A stretch of 64,000 bases of DNA. It comes from Hypericibacter adhaerens (lineage in GTDB: Bacteria; Pseudomonadota; Alphaproteobacteria; Dongiales; Dongiaceae). This document shows, in pieces, positions 51,818 through 60,785 of this stretch. Both the position numbers and the translations under genes were made by a program. The stretch is taken from contig NZ_CP042582.1 in assembly GCF_008728835.1 (NCBI RefSeq), positions 682,001 through 746,000 of the forward strand, read 5' to 3'. Every line of letters starts with the position of its first letter. Position 1 is the stretch's first letter. The notes under the pieces were generated by a model that worked only from the letters and a program-made list of their open reading frames with translations, did not search any database and had not been told where the DNA came from.

Positions 51818-53023
51818 ATGGACCAGGCCCCCTTGATGCAAGGTTTCCCGCCCGCCCAAGACCGCCAGGTGACGCTGGCCAATTGGCGGCTGCCGCCCTT
51901 CAACCGCTGGGGCTTCCAGCATGTGCGCGAGATCCTGCCGACGGCCAGCATCGCGGGGGCCGGCCGGCGCCACGGCGCGCTGGGCCGTTCCGAGCGCCGG
52001 ATCGCCAAGCTCGCCTTCCCGGGGCCGGACGGCAAGGAATGGACCGTCGGGCGGATGCTGCCGGAGACCTTCACCGACGGCTTCGTGCTGATGCAGCGCG
52101 GCCGGATCCTGGCCGAATGGTACGACGCCGGCATGACCCCCGAGACGCCGCATATCGTGTTCTCCGTCAGCAAGTCGCTCACGGGCGCGCTCGCGGGCAT
52201 CCTGGTCGAGCGCGGCCAGCTCGATCCCGATCTGCCGGTGACGCGCTACATCCCCGAGGCCGCGGGCTCGGCCTATGGCGACTGCACGGTGCGCCATGTG
52301 CTCGACATGACCGTCTCGATCGAGTTCGAGGAGAACTATCTCGATCCGCACGGCGTGTTCGGCCGCTACCGCCTGGCCACGGGCTGGAACCCGCTGCCGG
52401 AAGGCATCAAGCCGACCGATCTGCGCAGCTTCCTCGTGACCCTCAAGCGCGACAAGCGCGCTCATGGCAGCCTGTTCCACTACGTCTCGCCCAACTCGGA
52501 CCTGATGGGCTGGATCCTCGAGCGCGCCTCGGGCGTGCCCTATGCCGAGCTCCTGAGCGAGGCGATCTGGAAGCCGCTCGGCACCGAGCAGGATGGCTAT
52601 GTCACGGTCGACCGGCTGGGCGCGCCGCGCTCGGCCGGCGGCATCTGCGTGACCACGCGCGATCTCGCGCGCTTCGGCGAGATGATGCGGCTGCGCGGCC
52701 TCGCCTCCGGCCGGCAGATCGTGCCGGGGCGCTGGATCGACGACATCACGGAAGCGGGCGATCCCAAGCCCTGGCAGATCTCGGAATCCGGCAAGCTCTT
52801 CGCGCCCGAGGGCCGCTACCGCAGCAAGTGGTACATCATGGGCTATCCCTCCGGCGCCTATTGCGCGGTGGGCATCCACGGGCAGTGGATCTATATCGAT
52901 CCCGCGGCCGACATGGTGATCGCGAAACATTCCTCGCAGCCGCTGCCGGTGGACATGCCGACCGACAACCTGCTGCTGGCGGCGTTCGACGCGCTCGGGC
53001 GCTGGCTCGAGAAAAGCGCTTGA
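51818..53023 (+). CDS. Serine hydrolase of the beta-lactamase/6-aminohexanoate-dimer hydrolase family
   Basis: A 401-residue penicillin-binding-like hydrolase. The SxxK nucleophile is in VFSVSKSLTGALAG (about residue 113), the YxN-type motif is replaced by HYVSPNSDLMGWIL, and the third motif is GIHGQWIYIDP. No signal peptide is visible, so it probably acts in the cytosol, as the nylon-oligomer hydrolase relatives do, on an amide, ester or peptide. The ATG at 51818 is chosen where homology begins; an in-frame ATG exists at 51734. It is divergent from the ATP-grasp cluster. Confidence 0.88.
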   Translation: MDQAPLMQGFPPAQDRQVTLANWRLPPFNRWGFQHVREILPTASIAGAGRRHGALGRSERRIAKLAFPGPDGKEWTVGRMLPETFTDGFVLMQRGRILAEWYDAGMTPETPHIVFSVSKSLTGALAGILVERGQLDPDLPVTRYIPEAAGSAYGDCTVRHVLDMTVSIEFEENYLDPHGVFGRYRLATGWNPLPEGIKPTDLRSFLVTLKRDKRAHGSLFHYVSPNSDLMGWILERASGVPYAELLSEAIWKPLGTEQDGYVTVDRLGAPRSAGGICVTTRDLARFGEMMRLRGLASGRQIVPGRWIDDITEAGDPKPWQISESGKLFAPEGRYRSKWYIMGYPSGAYCAVGIHGQWIYIDPAADMVIAKHSSQPLPVDMPTDNLLLAAFDALGRWLEKSA

Positions 53024-53048
53024 GCGAGGCCAAGCCGCAGGAAGTGAC

Positions 53049-53294
53049 TCAGTTTGAATTTTTGTTCGCCCGCGCCCATAGGCCCGGCTCGGGTGACATT
53101 GGATGCCTATAATCGAAAAGCAACGTCGCCTCGATGGTGTAATCGCCACATTCGGGATCACAGAGGAAAACCGTATCTCCATCCTTAAGACCGAGGTCGT
53201 TCAATTGCTCCTGTAGCGGACGGTCGTTGTGATACAGCACAAAAAAGTAGCCGTCGCCGGGAGTGTCTTGAAAGCTGGTTTGGACTCGAAGCAT
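53049..53294 (-). CDS. Small hypothetical protein
   Basis: An 81-residue frame in a less GC-rich patch. The sequence (SFQDTPGDGYFFVLYH, LGLKDGDTVFLCDPE, YTIEATLLFDY) shows alternating strands and a GDTV turn as in small beta-barrel immunity-like or TOBE-like proteins, but it is not recognised. The ATG has a weak GGGC-type site. Codon use is plausible; it converges on the hydrolase gene, with 25 bases between stops. Confidence 0.5.
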   Translation of the reverse strand: MLRVQTSFQDTPGDGYFFVLYHNDRPLQEQLNDLGLKDGDTVFLCDPECGDYTIEATLLFDYRHPMSPEPGLWARANKNSN

Positions 53295-53638
53295 CGGGGC
53301 GCCCGTTCCTCTGCCTGACCAGTAGCGATCCGCATGACCTTGACGGCGTTGCCGATCACGTCGGCGGGGCGCTTCTGGTCCCTGGGTTCCTTACGCATTC
53401 CTAATCCTCACCATCGCGAAGGAGTTCGTCCAGTTCCTCGGGGCACATATGTCTCACAGATTCAACCGTCTTCCGACTGCAGGAACGGCCATTTGGCTGA
53501 TGCCGGCATGCTCGACGTGGTCGGCTTCGACACGGCCACGCCGGGGCTAATCGCCGACTTCATCCGGCAGTGAACGGAAGAGCCACGTCGAAGCTTCAGG
53601 CTTCGGCGTGGCGATTCCCGATATGATGGGGCCGGACC
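53295..53638. other. Gene-poor stretch with a possible gene remnant and hairpin
   Basis: An open frame ending at 53573 encodes AGMLDVVGFDTATPGLIADF near its stop but has no ribosome site or complete domain; it may be the tail of a broken gene. A hairpin GCCACGTCGAAGC / GCTTCGGCGTGGC (53582-53594 and 53600-53612, loop TTCAG) follows at once, which could be its old terminator. No intact gene is seen. Confidence 0.35.
53582..53612 (+). terminator. Hairpin, possible terminator
   Basis: 13-bp stem with one G-T pair and a TTCAG loop, nine bases after the stop at 53573. There is no T tract, so Rho-independent function is doubtful. Confidence 0.4.
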
Positions 53639-53989
53639 ATGAATGGGGAACTGACAGCCACGCTCTACAGGCCCGTGGGTCCTGAAGAACTGGAGCTGAT
53701 TCGGCAAAGCGGATTTCGCAAATTTCCGCCGCGTCTTCCAGAACAGCCGATTTTCTATCCAGTGCTGACAGAAACCTATGCGGCGAGGATCGCGAGCGAC
53801 TGGAACGTCAAGGCGTCCGGCAAGGGTTACGTGACGCGTTTCCAGGTTCAAAAGTCGTTCCTCGATGGGTACGCGGTGCAGAATGCTGGCGGGTCCCAGT
53901 TCCAGGAATATTGGATACCTGCCGAAGATTTGGCCGTATTCAATGAGAACATCGTCGGCTTGATCGAGGTGACGGCCGAGTTCCCTTGA
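53639..53989 (+). CDS. Small protein resembling those annotated ADP-ribosylation/crystallin J1
   Basis: A 116-residue protein. The pattern TLYRPVGPEELELIRQSGFRKFPPRLPEQPIFYPVL, followed by YVTRFQVQKSFLDGYAVQNAGG and EYWIPAEDLAVFNENIVGLIEVTAEF, is shared by a widespread family that databases often label ADP-ribosylation/crystallin J1. A catalytic role is not shown. ATG at 53639; spacing suggests a single gene with no operon partner. The encoding patch is less GC-rich than the surroundings. Confidence 0.65.
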   Translation: MNGELTATLYRPVGPEELELIRQSGFRKFPPRLPEQPIFYPVLTETYAARIASDWNVKASGKGYVTRFQVQKSFLDGYAVQNAGGSQFQEYWIPAEDLAVFNENIVGLIEVTAEFP

Positions 53990-54095
53990 CCCGGATCGCG
54001 ACTCATTCCGAGTTCCGCCAGCTTTCCTGCGCCTTTCCGCCGCTCATAAAGCGAGTTGCGTCGGCCCCGGTGCCTCTCTAAATTCCCGCCATCCA

Positions 54096-54230
54096 TTGGG
54101 GAGTAGCCGTCTCCGGCGTTTAGGGAGAGTTCGCGTCAACAGACTTGGCCGCTCGTTTCGGCGGGCCGCCATGGCGCGAATGGCGAAGCGGGGTTTCGAT
54201 CCCGTTCCGACTGGCGAGACCTTTGGCATC
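54096..54230 (+). promoter_or_regulatory. yybP-ykoY manganese riboswitch
   Basis: The leader of the following exporter gene opens with TTGGGGAGTAGCCG (54097-54110), has the internal CGTCAACAGAC segment (54133-54143), and ends with GGCGAGACCTTTGGC (54212-54226). These are the conserved elements of the yybP-ykoY (mntP/alx) Mn2+ aptamer; a variable GC hairpin lies between them. The gene start is about 85 bases further on, so the expression platform sits in 54231-54313. It implies the exporter is switched on by Mn2+. Confidence 0.85.
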
Positions 54231-54313
54231 GATCCCTTTCACCCGGGCCGGGCGAGGGGGCATCGAAGCCATCGGTCCTTTCACTCTCGCCTGGCCCCGT
54301 CGGATGCCGCTTT

Positions 54314-54886
54314 ATGGAATCCCTGCTCGTCTCGACCGGTGCCGTCGCCATCTCCGAGATCGGCGACAAGACCCAGCTCCTGGCGCTGCTGCTGGCCACG
54401 CGCTTCCGCCAGCCGGTCCCGATCATCCTCGGCATCCTGGTCGCGACGGTGCTCAACCATGCAGTGGCGGCGCTGGCCGGAAGCTGGGTCGCGAGCGCCG
54501 TCGATCCCGAATGGCTGCGCTGGGGCGTGGCCATCCTCTTCCTCGCCATGGCGGCCTGGGCCCTCATCCCGGACAAGATCGACGAGGGGGAGGTCAAGAG
54601 CTTCGGCGCCCATGGCGCCTTCCTTGCCACCACGATCGCCTTCTTCCTCGCCGAGATGGGCGACAAGACCCAGATCGCGACCGCGGCGCTCGCTGCGCGC
54701 TTCGAGACCGTGATCCCGGTCGTGATCGGCACCACCGCCGGCATGCTGATCGCCGACGTCCCCGCCGTCCTTTGCGGCCACGCCTTCGCCCACAAGATCA
54801 ACCCGCGCTATGTGCGCTACGTGGCGGCCGTGATCTTCGCGGGGCTCGGCATCACGATGCTGATGGAGGACGGCCTCTTCGCCTGA
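54314..54886 (+). CDS. TMEM165/GDT1 (UPF0016) family cation exporter, probable Mn2+ exporter
   Basis: A 190-residue membrane protein with six helices in two repeats. Each repeat carries the signature ExGDKT: ISEIGDKTQLLALLLATRF at the N terminus and LAEMGDKTQIATAALAARF in the second half. GDT1 proteins move Mn2+ or Ca2+ against protons. The manganese riboswitch in its leader supports Mn2+ efflux. It is a single gene with no partner; the stop is 10 bases before the converging PAS_5 gene. Confidence 0.92.
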   Translation: MESLLVSTGAVAISEIGDKTQLLALLLATRFRQPVPIILGILVATVLNHAVAALAGSWVASAVDPEWLRWGVAILFLAMAAWALIPDKIDEGEVKSFGAHGAFLATTIAFFLAEMGDKTQIATAALAARFETVIPVVIGTTAGMLIADVPAVLCGHAFAHKINPRYVRYVAAVIFAGLGITMLMEDGLFA

Positions 54887-54896
54887 GGCGGCTTGG

Positions 54897-55418
54897 TCAG
54901 CGCTCGCCCTCGCCGCTCTCCCGCCAGGGCGCGATCCGGTCCTCGATCTGCTTCAGCCGCGGCTCGCGCCCGCCATAATCCTCGATTGCGATGAACTGCC
55001 CGATGCCGTCGCCGCCCCGGCTCAGCGGAAAGATGCCGAACTCGTAGCGGAACTCGTCGCCATGGAGCGTGGGCACCGTCACCTCGCCATAGACCGGGAT
55101 CCGCCGGCGCCAGGCTTCCTCGTAGAATTCGAGCCAGTGGCCTTCCTCGTCGGCGGCGATGAGCTCGTCCAGGTAGCGACCGGTGAGGTCCATGCCGGAC
55201 GCCGCGGCGATGCGGCTGCCGATCAGGCGGTAGCGCACACGGAAGGGCGGATCGCTGGCGTCGGCGATCAAGATGTTGGGGAGGAGCGGCTTGATCTCGG
55301 CGGGATCGATGTCCGTGCGGTCGGGGATATCGCGGCCCCGGCGCTTGGACTGCCAGTAGTCGTGAAGCTGTCTGACCATCGGCGCGGTCGTCCGGCCGAT
55401 GTCGGTCCATCTGGGCAT
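54897..55418 (-). CDS. PAS_5-domain protein, copy 1
   Basis: A 173-residue single-domain protein of the PAS_5 (DUF1491-like alphaproteobacterial PAS) type. It contains VRQLHDYWQSKRRGRDIPDRTDIDPAEIKPLLPNILI, then RVRYRLIGSRI and GEVTVPTLHGDEFRYEFGIFPLSRGG, ending IAIEDYGGREP. PAS domains bind small ligands or mediate signalling; no output domain is present. It is a close paralogue of the next gene. Confidence 0.82.
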   Translation of the reverse strand: MPRWTDIGRTTAPMVRQLHDYWQSKRRGRDIPDRTDIDPAEIKPLLPNILIADASDPPFRVRYRLIGSRIAAASGMDLTGRYLDELIAADEEGHWLEFYEEAWRRRIPVYGEVTVPTLHGDEFRYEFGIFPLSRGGDGIGQFIAIEDYGGREPRLKQIEDRIAPWRESGEGER

Positions 55419-55580
55419 GCGGCCCCGAATCCACCTGGCGACGCGAGAACGAACGATCGGGCGCGGTTCCCGAATCGAGAACCACCCCTCAACCTAACAT
55501 GACGGCGGCGCGACGGTCATCCCGAGGCCAGGCGCCCCCCGGGCGTGGGATCGGGCACCGCCGCGCGCCGCGATCAGACG

Positions 55581-56090
55581 CTACCGCTTCTCGCCCCAGG
55601 GTTTGAGCTGGTCCTCGAGCTGGCGCGTGCGCGGTTCGCGCCCGCCATAATCCTCGATGGCGATGAACTGCCGCACCGCCTCGCCGCCAAGCGTGAGCGG
55701 GAAGATGCCGAACTCGTAGCGGAACTGGTCGCCCTGGACCGTCGGCACCACCACGGCCCCCAGGATCGGCACGCGATCGTCGCGGGCCTCGCGGTAATCG
55801 TCATGCCAGCGGTTCTCGGAATCGGTCGGCAGCAGCTCGTCGAGATAGCGGCCGGTGAAATCGAAGCCGGTCACCTTGCAGATGCCGCCGCCGACCAGGC
55901 GGTAGCGGATGCGGAAGGGCGGCTCGCTCCACTCGCTGAGAAGGATGTTGGGCAGGAGCGGCTTGATCTCGGCGGGGTCGATGTCGGCCCGGTCGGGGAC
56001 GTCGCGGCCGCGGCGCTTCGCTTGCCAATAGTCGTGGAGCTGGCGCACCAGCTTGGCCTCGGTCTTCTCGATCTCGCGCCAGCTGGACAT
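55581..56090 (-). CDS. PAS_5-domain protein, copy 2
   Basis: A 169-residue paralogue of copy 1, sharing VRQLHDYWQAKRRGRD, DIDPAEIKPLLPNIL, RIRYRLVGGGI, and FRYEFGIFPLTLGGEA. The ATG at 56090 (MSSWREIEK) is taken because homology starts there; an upstream in-frame ATG at 56156 would add 22 residues. The two genes are 160 bases apart on one strand and probably arose by tandem duplication. Confidence 0.82.
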   Translation of the reverse strand: MSSWREIEKTEAKLVRQLHDYWQAKRRGRDVPDRADIDPAEIKPLLPNILLSEWSEPPFRIRYRLVGGGICKVTGFDFTGRYLDELLPTDSENRWHDDYREARDDRVPILGAVVVPTVQGDQFRYEFGIFPLTLGGEAVRQFIAIEDYGGREPRTRQLEDQLKPWGEKR

Positions 56091-56200
56091 GAGCGGCGGC
56101 GGCCTCCTTCCCGACCGTCCGCCCGAAGGCACAAGACGGCTCCCGGAGCCTAGCAAAATCGCGACCGGCTGCCAGTGGCGCCGGGGTGGCCGTGGGCTAT

Positions 56201-56245
56201 CCGATGGCTAGCTGGCCGATGGCTAGCTGGCCGATGGCTAGTTGG
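56201..56245. repeat. 15-bp tandem repeat (three copies) at the end of the GST gene
   Basis: CCGATGGCTAGCTGG occurs at 56201-56215 and 56216-56230; a third copy with one change lies at 56231-56245 and includes the GST stop codon (56238-56240). Confidence 0.85.
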
Positions 56246-56828
56246 GCCGGCTCGCCACCATGCTCGGGCGCTCGGCGAAGGCGCGCGACCAGCGGTCGAG
56301 CTTCGGGCAGCGCTGGCGCCAGCCGTCGTTGAACCGGAAATCGGTGTAGGCGAGGGCGCAGGCGGTCACGATCTGGTCCATGGCCAGCGGCTTGTCGATG
56401 ATCCGGTCGGCAATGGTCTCCAGATGGTCGATCGAGCGGCCGATGCGGGCTTCCTGCTTCTGGATGAAGGCGGGGCTCTTCTCGCCCTCGGGCCGTACCA
56501 CCTCCATGCGCCGCTGCAGCCCCGCCTCGGTGATGCCGATCGCGATCGAGATGCGGGTCTCGAGGCCCCAGTAATCGTCCTTGGGATAGAGCGTCGGGCG
56601 GCCGGAGATGCTGTCGAAATAGCGGCAGATGATGCGGCTGTCGGCGATGGCCGTGCCGTCGGCGAGCGCCAGCGTCGGGATCTGGCGCAGGGGGTTCAGC
56701 TTGTCGAGGAACTCGGCCGCGTAGACATCGACCACCTTCTCCTCGACCGGAAGCCCGAGCTCGAGCGCCGTCACCTTGACGCTGCGCCCGAACGGGCTCG
56801 TGGGGCCGCTATAGAGGATCATGGGCAT
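56238..56828 (-). CDS. Glutathione S-transferase family protein
   Basis: A 196-residue GST. The thioredoxin-like N-terminal domain reads MILYSGPTSPFGRSVKVTALELG with the catalytic Ser/Thr region in TSPFGRSV, and the cis-Pro QIPTLALADGTAIADSRII. The C-terminal helical domain includes DQIVTACALAYTDFRFNDGWR. It conjugates or binds electrophiles. The start at 56828 has GGAAG 8 bases upstream. It follows the biotin carrier gene on the same strand beyond repeat locus D. Confidence 0.88.
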   Translation of the reverse strand: MPMILYSGPTSPFGRSVKVTALELGLPVEEKVVDVYAAEFLDKLNPLRQIPTLALADGTAIADSRIICRYFDSISGRPTLYPKDDYWGLETRISIAIGITEAGLQRRMEVVRPEGEKSPAFIQKQEARIGRSIDHLETIADRIIDKPLAMDQIVTACALAYTDFRFNDGWRQRCPKLDRWSRAFAERPSMVASRPN

Positions 56829-56856
56829 GGGAGGTTCTTCCGGAGATGAATTGAAT

Positions 56857-56996
56857 CCCCTCCCCCGTTCAGGGGGAGGGCAAGGGAGGGGGCTGCTCGG
56901 TTTATCAGGAGAGAGGAAGCAAGGCTCACGCGCGCCCCCGTATCCACGATCGCGTCGTCCCCCTCCCTGACCCTCCCCCTCGAGGGGGGAGGGGAT
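56857..56996. repeat. G/C-palindrome intergenic repeat, locus D
   Basis: Hairpins CCCTCCCCC-GTTCA-GGGGGAGGG (56859-56880) and CCCTCCCCC-TCGA-GGGGGGAGGGG (about 56970-56994) with a linker starting GGGGGCTGCTCGGTTT, as in locus B. It fills the gap between the biotin carrier stop (57000) and the GST start (56828). Confidence 0.78.
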
Positions 56997-56999
56997 CAA

Positions 57000-57218
57000 T
57001 CACTCGATCTCGACCGCGAGCGCGCCGGCGTCGACGCCTTCCTGGCCCTCGGTGATATGGACGGCCTTGACCGTGCCGTCCGCTTCGGCCGCGTGCGGCA
57101 CCTCGGTCTTCATCACCTCGAGGATGAAGAGCGTGTCCCCCGCCTTCACCTTGTCGCCGGGCTTCACCAGCACCTTCCAGACATTGCCCGGCACCATCGT
57201 CGAAACCTGCTCAGCCAT
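57000..57218 (-). CDS. Biotin (lipoyl) carrier protein
   Basis: A 72-residue biotinyl domain. The attachment lysine is in FILEVMKTEVPH (K about 38 of the domain), and the pattern GNVWKVLVKPGDKVKAGDTL matches the biotinyl/lipoyl fold. The EVMKT variant of EAMKM is usual in biotin carriers of the acetyl-CoA carboxylase-like group. It pairs with the biotin carboxylase encoded upstream in the same operon. Start at 57218 (MAEQVS) preferred over an in-frame upstream ATG at 57305. Confidence 0.9.
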   Translation of the reverse strand: MAEQVSTMVPGNVWKVLVKPGDKVKAGDTLFILEVMKTEVPHAAEADGTVKAVHITEGQEGVDAGALAVEIE

Positions 57219-57280
57219 GTGACTCGCTCCATCCCTGAAATGCACCGTCGGGTGCCGGATAAATCTCGCTCTGTCTTCTA

Positions 57281-57370
57281 CCCCTCCCCCTACCCCCTCC
57301 CGCAAGGGGAGGGGAGAAGACGAATGAAAACCCAGCCCCCTCCCCTTGCGGGAGGGGGTAGGGGGAGGGG
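57281..57370. repeat. G/C-palindrome intergenic repeat, locus E: perfect 34-bp inverted repeat
   Basis: Arms 57281-57314 and 57337-57370 are perfect reverse complements over 34 bases, separated by 22 bases. It sits in the gap between the pxpC stop (57380) and the biotin carrier start (57218), so any transcript crossing it forms a very strong hairpin ahead of the carrier gene. Confidence 0.92.
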
Positions 57371-57379
57371 ACTCTCGGT

Positions 57380-58351
57380 CTATGCGATACTGGCCGCCGT
57401 GCAGATGGCGTTGAGCTTCTTGCGCAGCTCCTGGGCCTGGTCGACGGTCACCGCCTTGAAGCGATAGATGTCGCCGGGCTTGGACTGGCCGAGCTTCCAG
57501 AAGGCGGCCGAGGGCACGGTATAGGGGTTGATGAAGCCGCCCATGCTGGGCCCGTCATTGACCAGGATGATCGGCGTCTGGCCGGCGAGGTTGATGGCGC
57601 CCAGGGGATAGCCGTGGTCGATGATGTTGGAGGGCTCGGAGCCGTGCTCCGGCGCCTTCTTGTAGGCCTTCTCGGTGAAGGTCCATTGCGGGCCCTCGAG
57701 GCGGAAGCCGGTGCGGTCGCTCTTGGAGGAGAGCTTCCAGTCGCTGGTGAGGAAGCGCTGCTGGCCGGCCTCGTCGATCCAGTCGTCGTTGGGACCGGGC
57801 ACCACCTCGATCTCCCAGCGCTTGTCGGTCGAGAAATGCGGCCGCGCCTCGGGCTTGACCTTCTTGCCGACGGTGCCTTTGACGCCGGTTGCGACCGGCA
57901 CCACCTGCTTGGGCTTGAGCGCGCGGCCTTCCATGCCGCCGACGCCGGCCTTGTGGAAGGTCGAGCGCGAGCCCAGCCAGGGCGGCGTATCGATGCCGCC
58001 GGCGATCGTGACATAGGCGCGCACGCCCGACTTGGCCGGGCCCATCGCCAGGGTCTGGCCCGATTTCACGGCGATGCTCTCCCAGAGCGGCACCGGTTGC
58101 CCGTCGAGCTTGGCCTGCATGTCGGCGCCGGTCACGGCGATCACGCCGTCGCGCTGAAACTTCAAGGTGGGGCCCATATACTGGCATTCGAGCCCGGCGG
58201 CCCCCGCCGGATTGCCGACCAGCAGGTTGCCCAGCCGGAAGGACCAGCTGTCCATGGGCCCCGACGGCGGGAAGCCCTGGTTCCAATAGCCGATGCGGCC
58301 GGGATAATCCTGGATCGAGGTCTCGAGACCGGGCTGGATCACTTCGAACAT
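57380..58351 (-). CDS. pxpC: Biotin-dependent carboxyltransferase / 5-oxoprolinase subunit PxpC-like (KipA)
   Basis: A 323-residue protein of the KipA/urea-amidolyase-associated family. It begins MFEVIQPGLETSIQDYPGRIGYWNQGFPPSGPMDSWSFRLGN, the family hallmark, and contains GIDTPPWLGSRSTF. With PxpB and PxpA it makes ATP-dependent 5-oxoprolinase; in urea amidolyase the same domains carry carboxyltransfer. It lies 14 bases downstream of pxpB. Confidence 0.9.
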   Translation of the reverse strand: MFEVIQPGLETSIQDYPGRIGYWNQGFPPSGPMDSWSFRLGNLLVGNPAGAAGLECQYMGPTLKFQRDGVIAVTGADMQAKLDGQPVPLWESIAVKSGQTLAMGPAKSGVRAYVTIAGGIDTPPWLGSRSTFHKAGVGGMEGRALKPKQVVPVATGVKGTVGKKVKPEARPHFSTDKRWEIEVVPGPNDDWIDEAGQQRFLTSDWKLSSKSDRTGFRLEGPQWTFTEKAYKKAPEHGSEPSNIIDHGYPLGAINLAGQTPIILVNDGPSMGGFINPYTVPSAAFWKLGQSKPGDIYRFKAVTVDQAQELRKKLNAICTAASIA

Positions 58352-58365
58352 GGCGAGGCCTCCCC

Positions 58366-59235
58366 TCAGAACCGCTGCGTCTTATCGAGCGTCTTGATCC
58401 AGCTCTTGTAGTTCCGGACCGAGAAGCGCTGATACTCGACGACGTTGTAGACGTAGCTGCCGTCCTTCACCTGGGCCTCGACATGGAGGAACTCCTCGGG
58501 GCTCACCGGCACGAACTTCACCCGGTCGCCCGGGCGGAACAGGCAGATCGATTTCTCGAACTGCGGGAAGCGCTTCTCCGTGTCCCAGATCGGGATCGGG
58601 ATGCGGGCGAAGATCTGATAGCCGCCCGGCGTGGCCACCGGATAGATCGCGGTCGAGGCACCGCCCATGCCGACCGTGCCCTGGGGCGTCCAGGTGCGGG
58701 GCGGGTTGTATTTGGGCGCGGTGATGACGCAGCGCGGATCGAGCGCCATCATGAAGGGCAGGCCCGGCCAGAAGCCCAGCGAGGCCACCCAGTATTCCGT
58801 GCCGGAATGGACGCGCACGAGCTGCTGCGCGTCCTTGAGGCCGTTGATCTCGGCGACGAAGTCGGGATCGTATTTCTTCTTCGTGATCTTGTTGCAGTAA
58901 TCCTCGATGCATTCCTTGGTCCAGGGATCGAGGTAGCAGGTCGGGAAATAGAACAGCCGGCTGTCGAGCTCGATATCGTCCGAGGGCCCGAGCGAGCCGA
59001 TCAGCGACTTCATCTCCTTGGTCAGGTCCTTGAAGGTGACCTGATCCGGATCGTAATGGATCAGCATCGAGGCGAAGCAGGGCGCCGTCTCGATCACGCC
59101 CTTGGTGCCGTTCTGGACGATGGCGCTGGCCAGCCCCTGGGCCATGAAGTTCAGCTCGAGATTCATCTCGTTGCCGAACTCGATCAGCATGTAGCGATCG
59201 CCGCCGGGCATGAATTTCGGTTCTTCGTAGATCAT
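58366..59235 (-). CDS. pxpB: 5-oxoprolinase subunit PxpB-like (KipI, allophanate hydrolase subunit 1)
   Basis: A 289-residue KipI-family protein, longer than the typical 230-240 residues by an N-terminal extension (MIYEEPKFMPGGDRYMLIEFGNEMNLELN). Core segments include HYDPDQVTFKDL, HSGTEYWVASLGFWPGLPFMMALDP, GTVGMGGASTAIYPVATPGGYQIFARIP and FRPGDRVKFVP. The start at 59235 has GGAGG 9 bases upstream. It acts with PxpC and PxpA, or with the biotin subunits encoded in the same operon. Confidence 0.9.
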   Translation of the reverse strand: MIYEEPKFMPGGDRYMLIEFGNEMNLELNFMAQGLASAIVQNGTKGVIETAPCFASMLIHYDPDQVTFKDLTKEMKSLIGSLGPSDDIELDSRLFYFPTCYLDPWTKECIEDYCNKITKKKYDPDFVAEINGLKDAQQLVRVHSGTEYWVASLGFWPGLPFMMALDPRCVITAPKYNPPRTWTPQGTVGMGGASTAIYPVATPGGYQIFARIPIPIWDTEKRFPQFEKSICLFRPGDRVKFVPVSPEEFLHVEAQVKDGSYVYNVVEYQRFSVRNYKSWIKTLDKTQRF

Positions 59236-59273
59236 CGCGAAGGACCTCCCCCTTTTTCCCTGTTTCTCTCGCG

Positions 59274-60644
<1,371 letters not shown>

Positions 60645-60665
60645 TCTCTGCTACTCCCGCGTTTG

Positions 60666-60770
60666 CCCCCTTCCTAGCCCTCCCCCTGGACGGGGGAGGG
60701 GACAGGTCGGAGCCTCAATCCCCTCCCCCGATTTCCGGGGGAGGGTCAGGGAGGGGGCCCCCCCCCCCTC
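60666..60770. repeat. G/C-palindrome intergenic repeat, locus F
   Basis: Hairpins CCCTCCCCC-TGGAC-GGGGGAGGG-like (about 60678-60701) and CCCCTCCCCC-GATTTC-CGGGGGAGGG (about 60720-60745), followed by a run of ten C at 60758-60768. It lies between the pxpA stop (60786) and the accC start (60644). Confidence 0.78.
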
Positions 60771-60785
60771 GATCAGCCTACCCCA

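Noticed and set aside
51105-51836. Plus-strand frame through the gap upstream of the serine hydrolase
   Set aside because: It opposes the pentapeptide gene at its start, has no ribosome site and no recognisable domain. The hydrolase start at 51818 is in another frame.
57281-57370. CRISPR-like repeat arrangement
   Set aside because: There are two inverted arms only, with one 22-base spacer and no cas genes; it is a palindrome.
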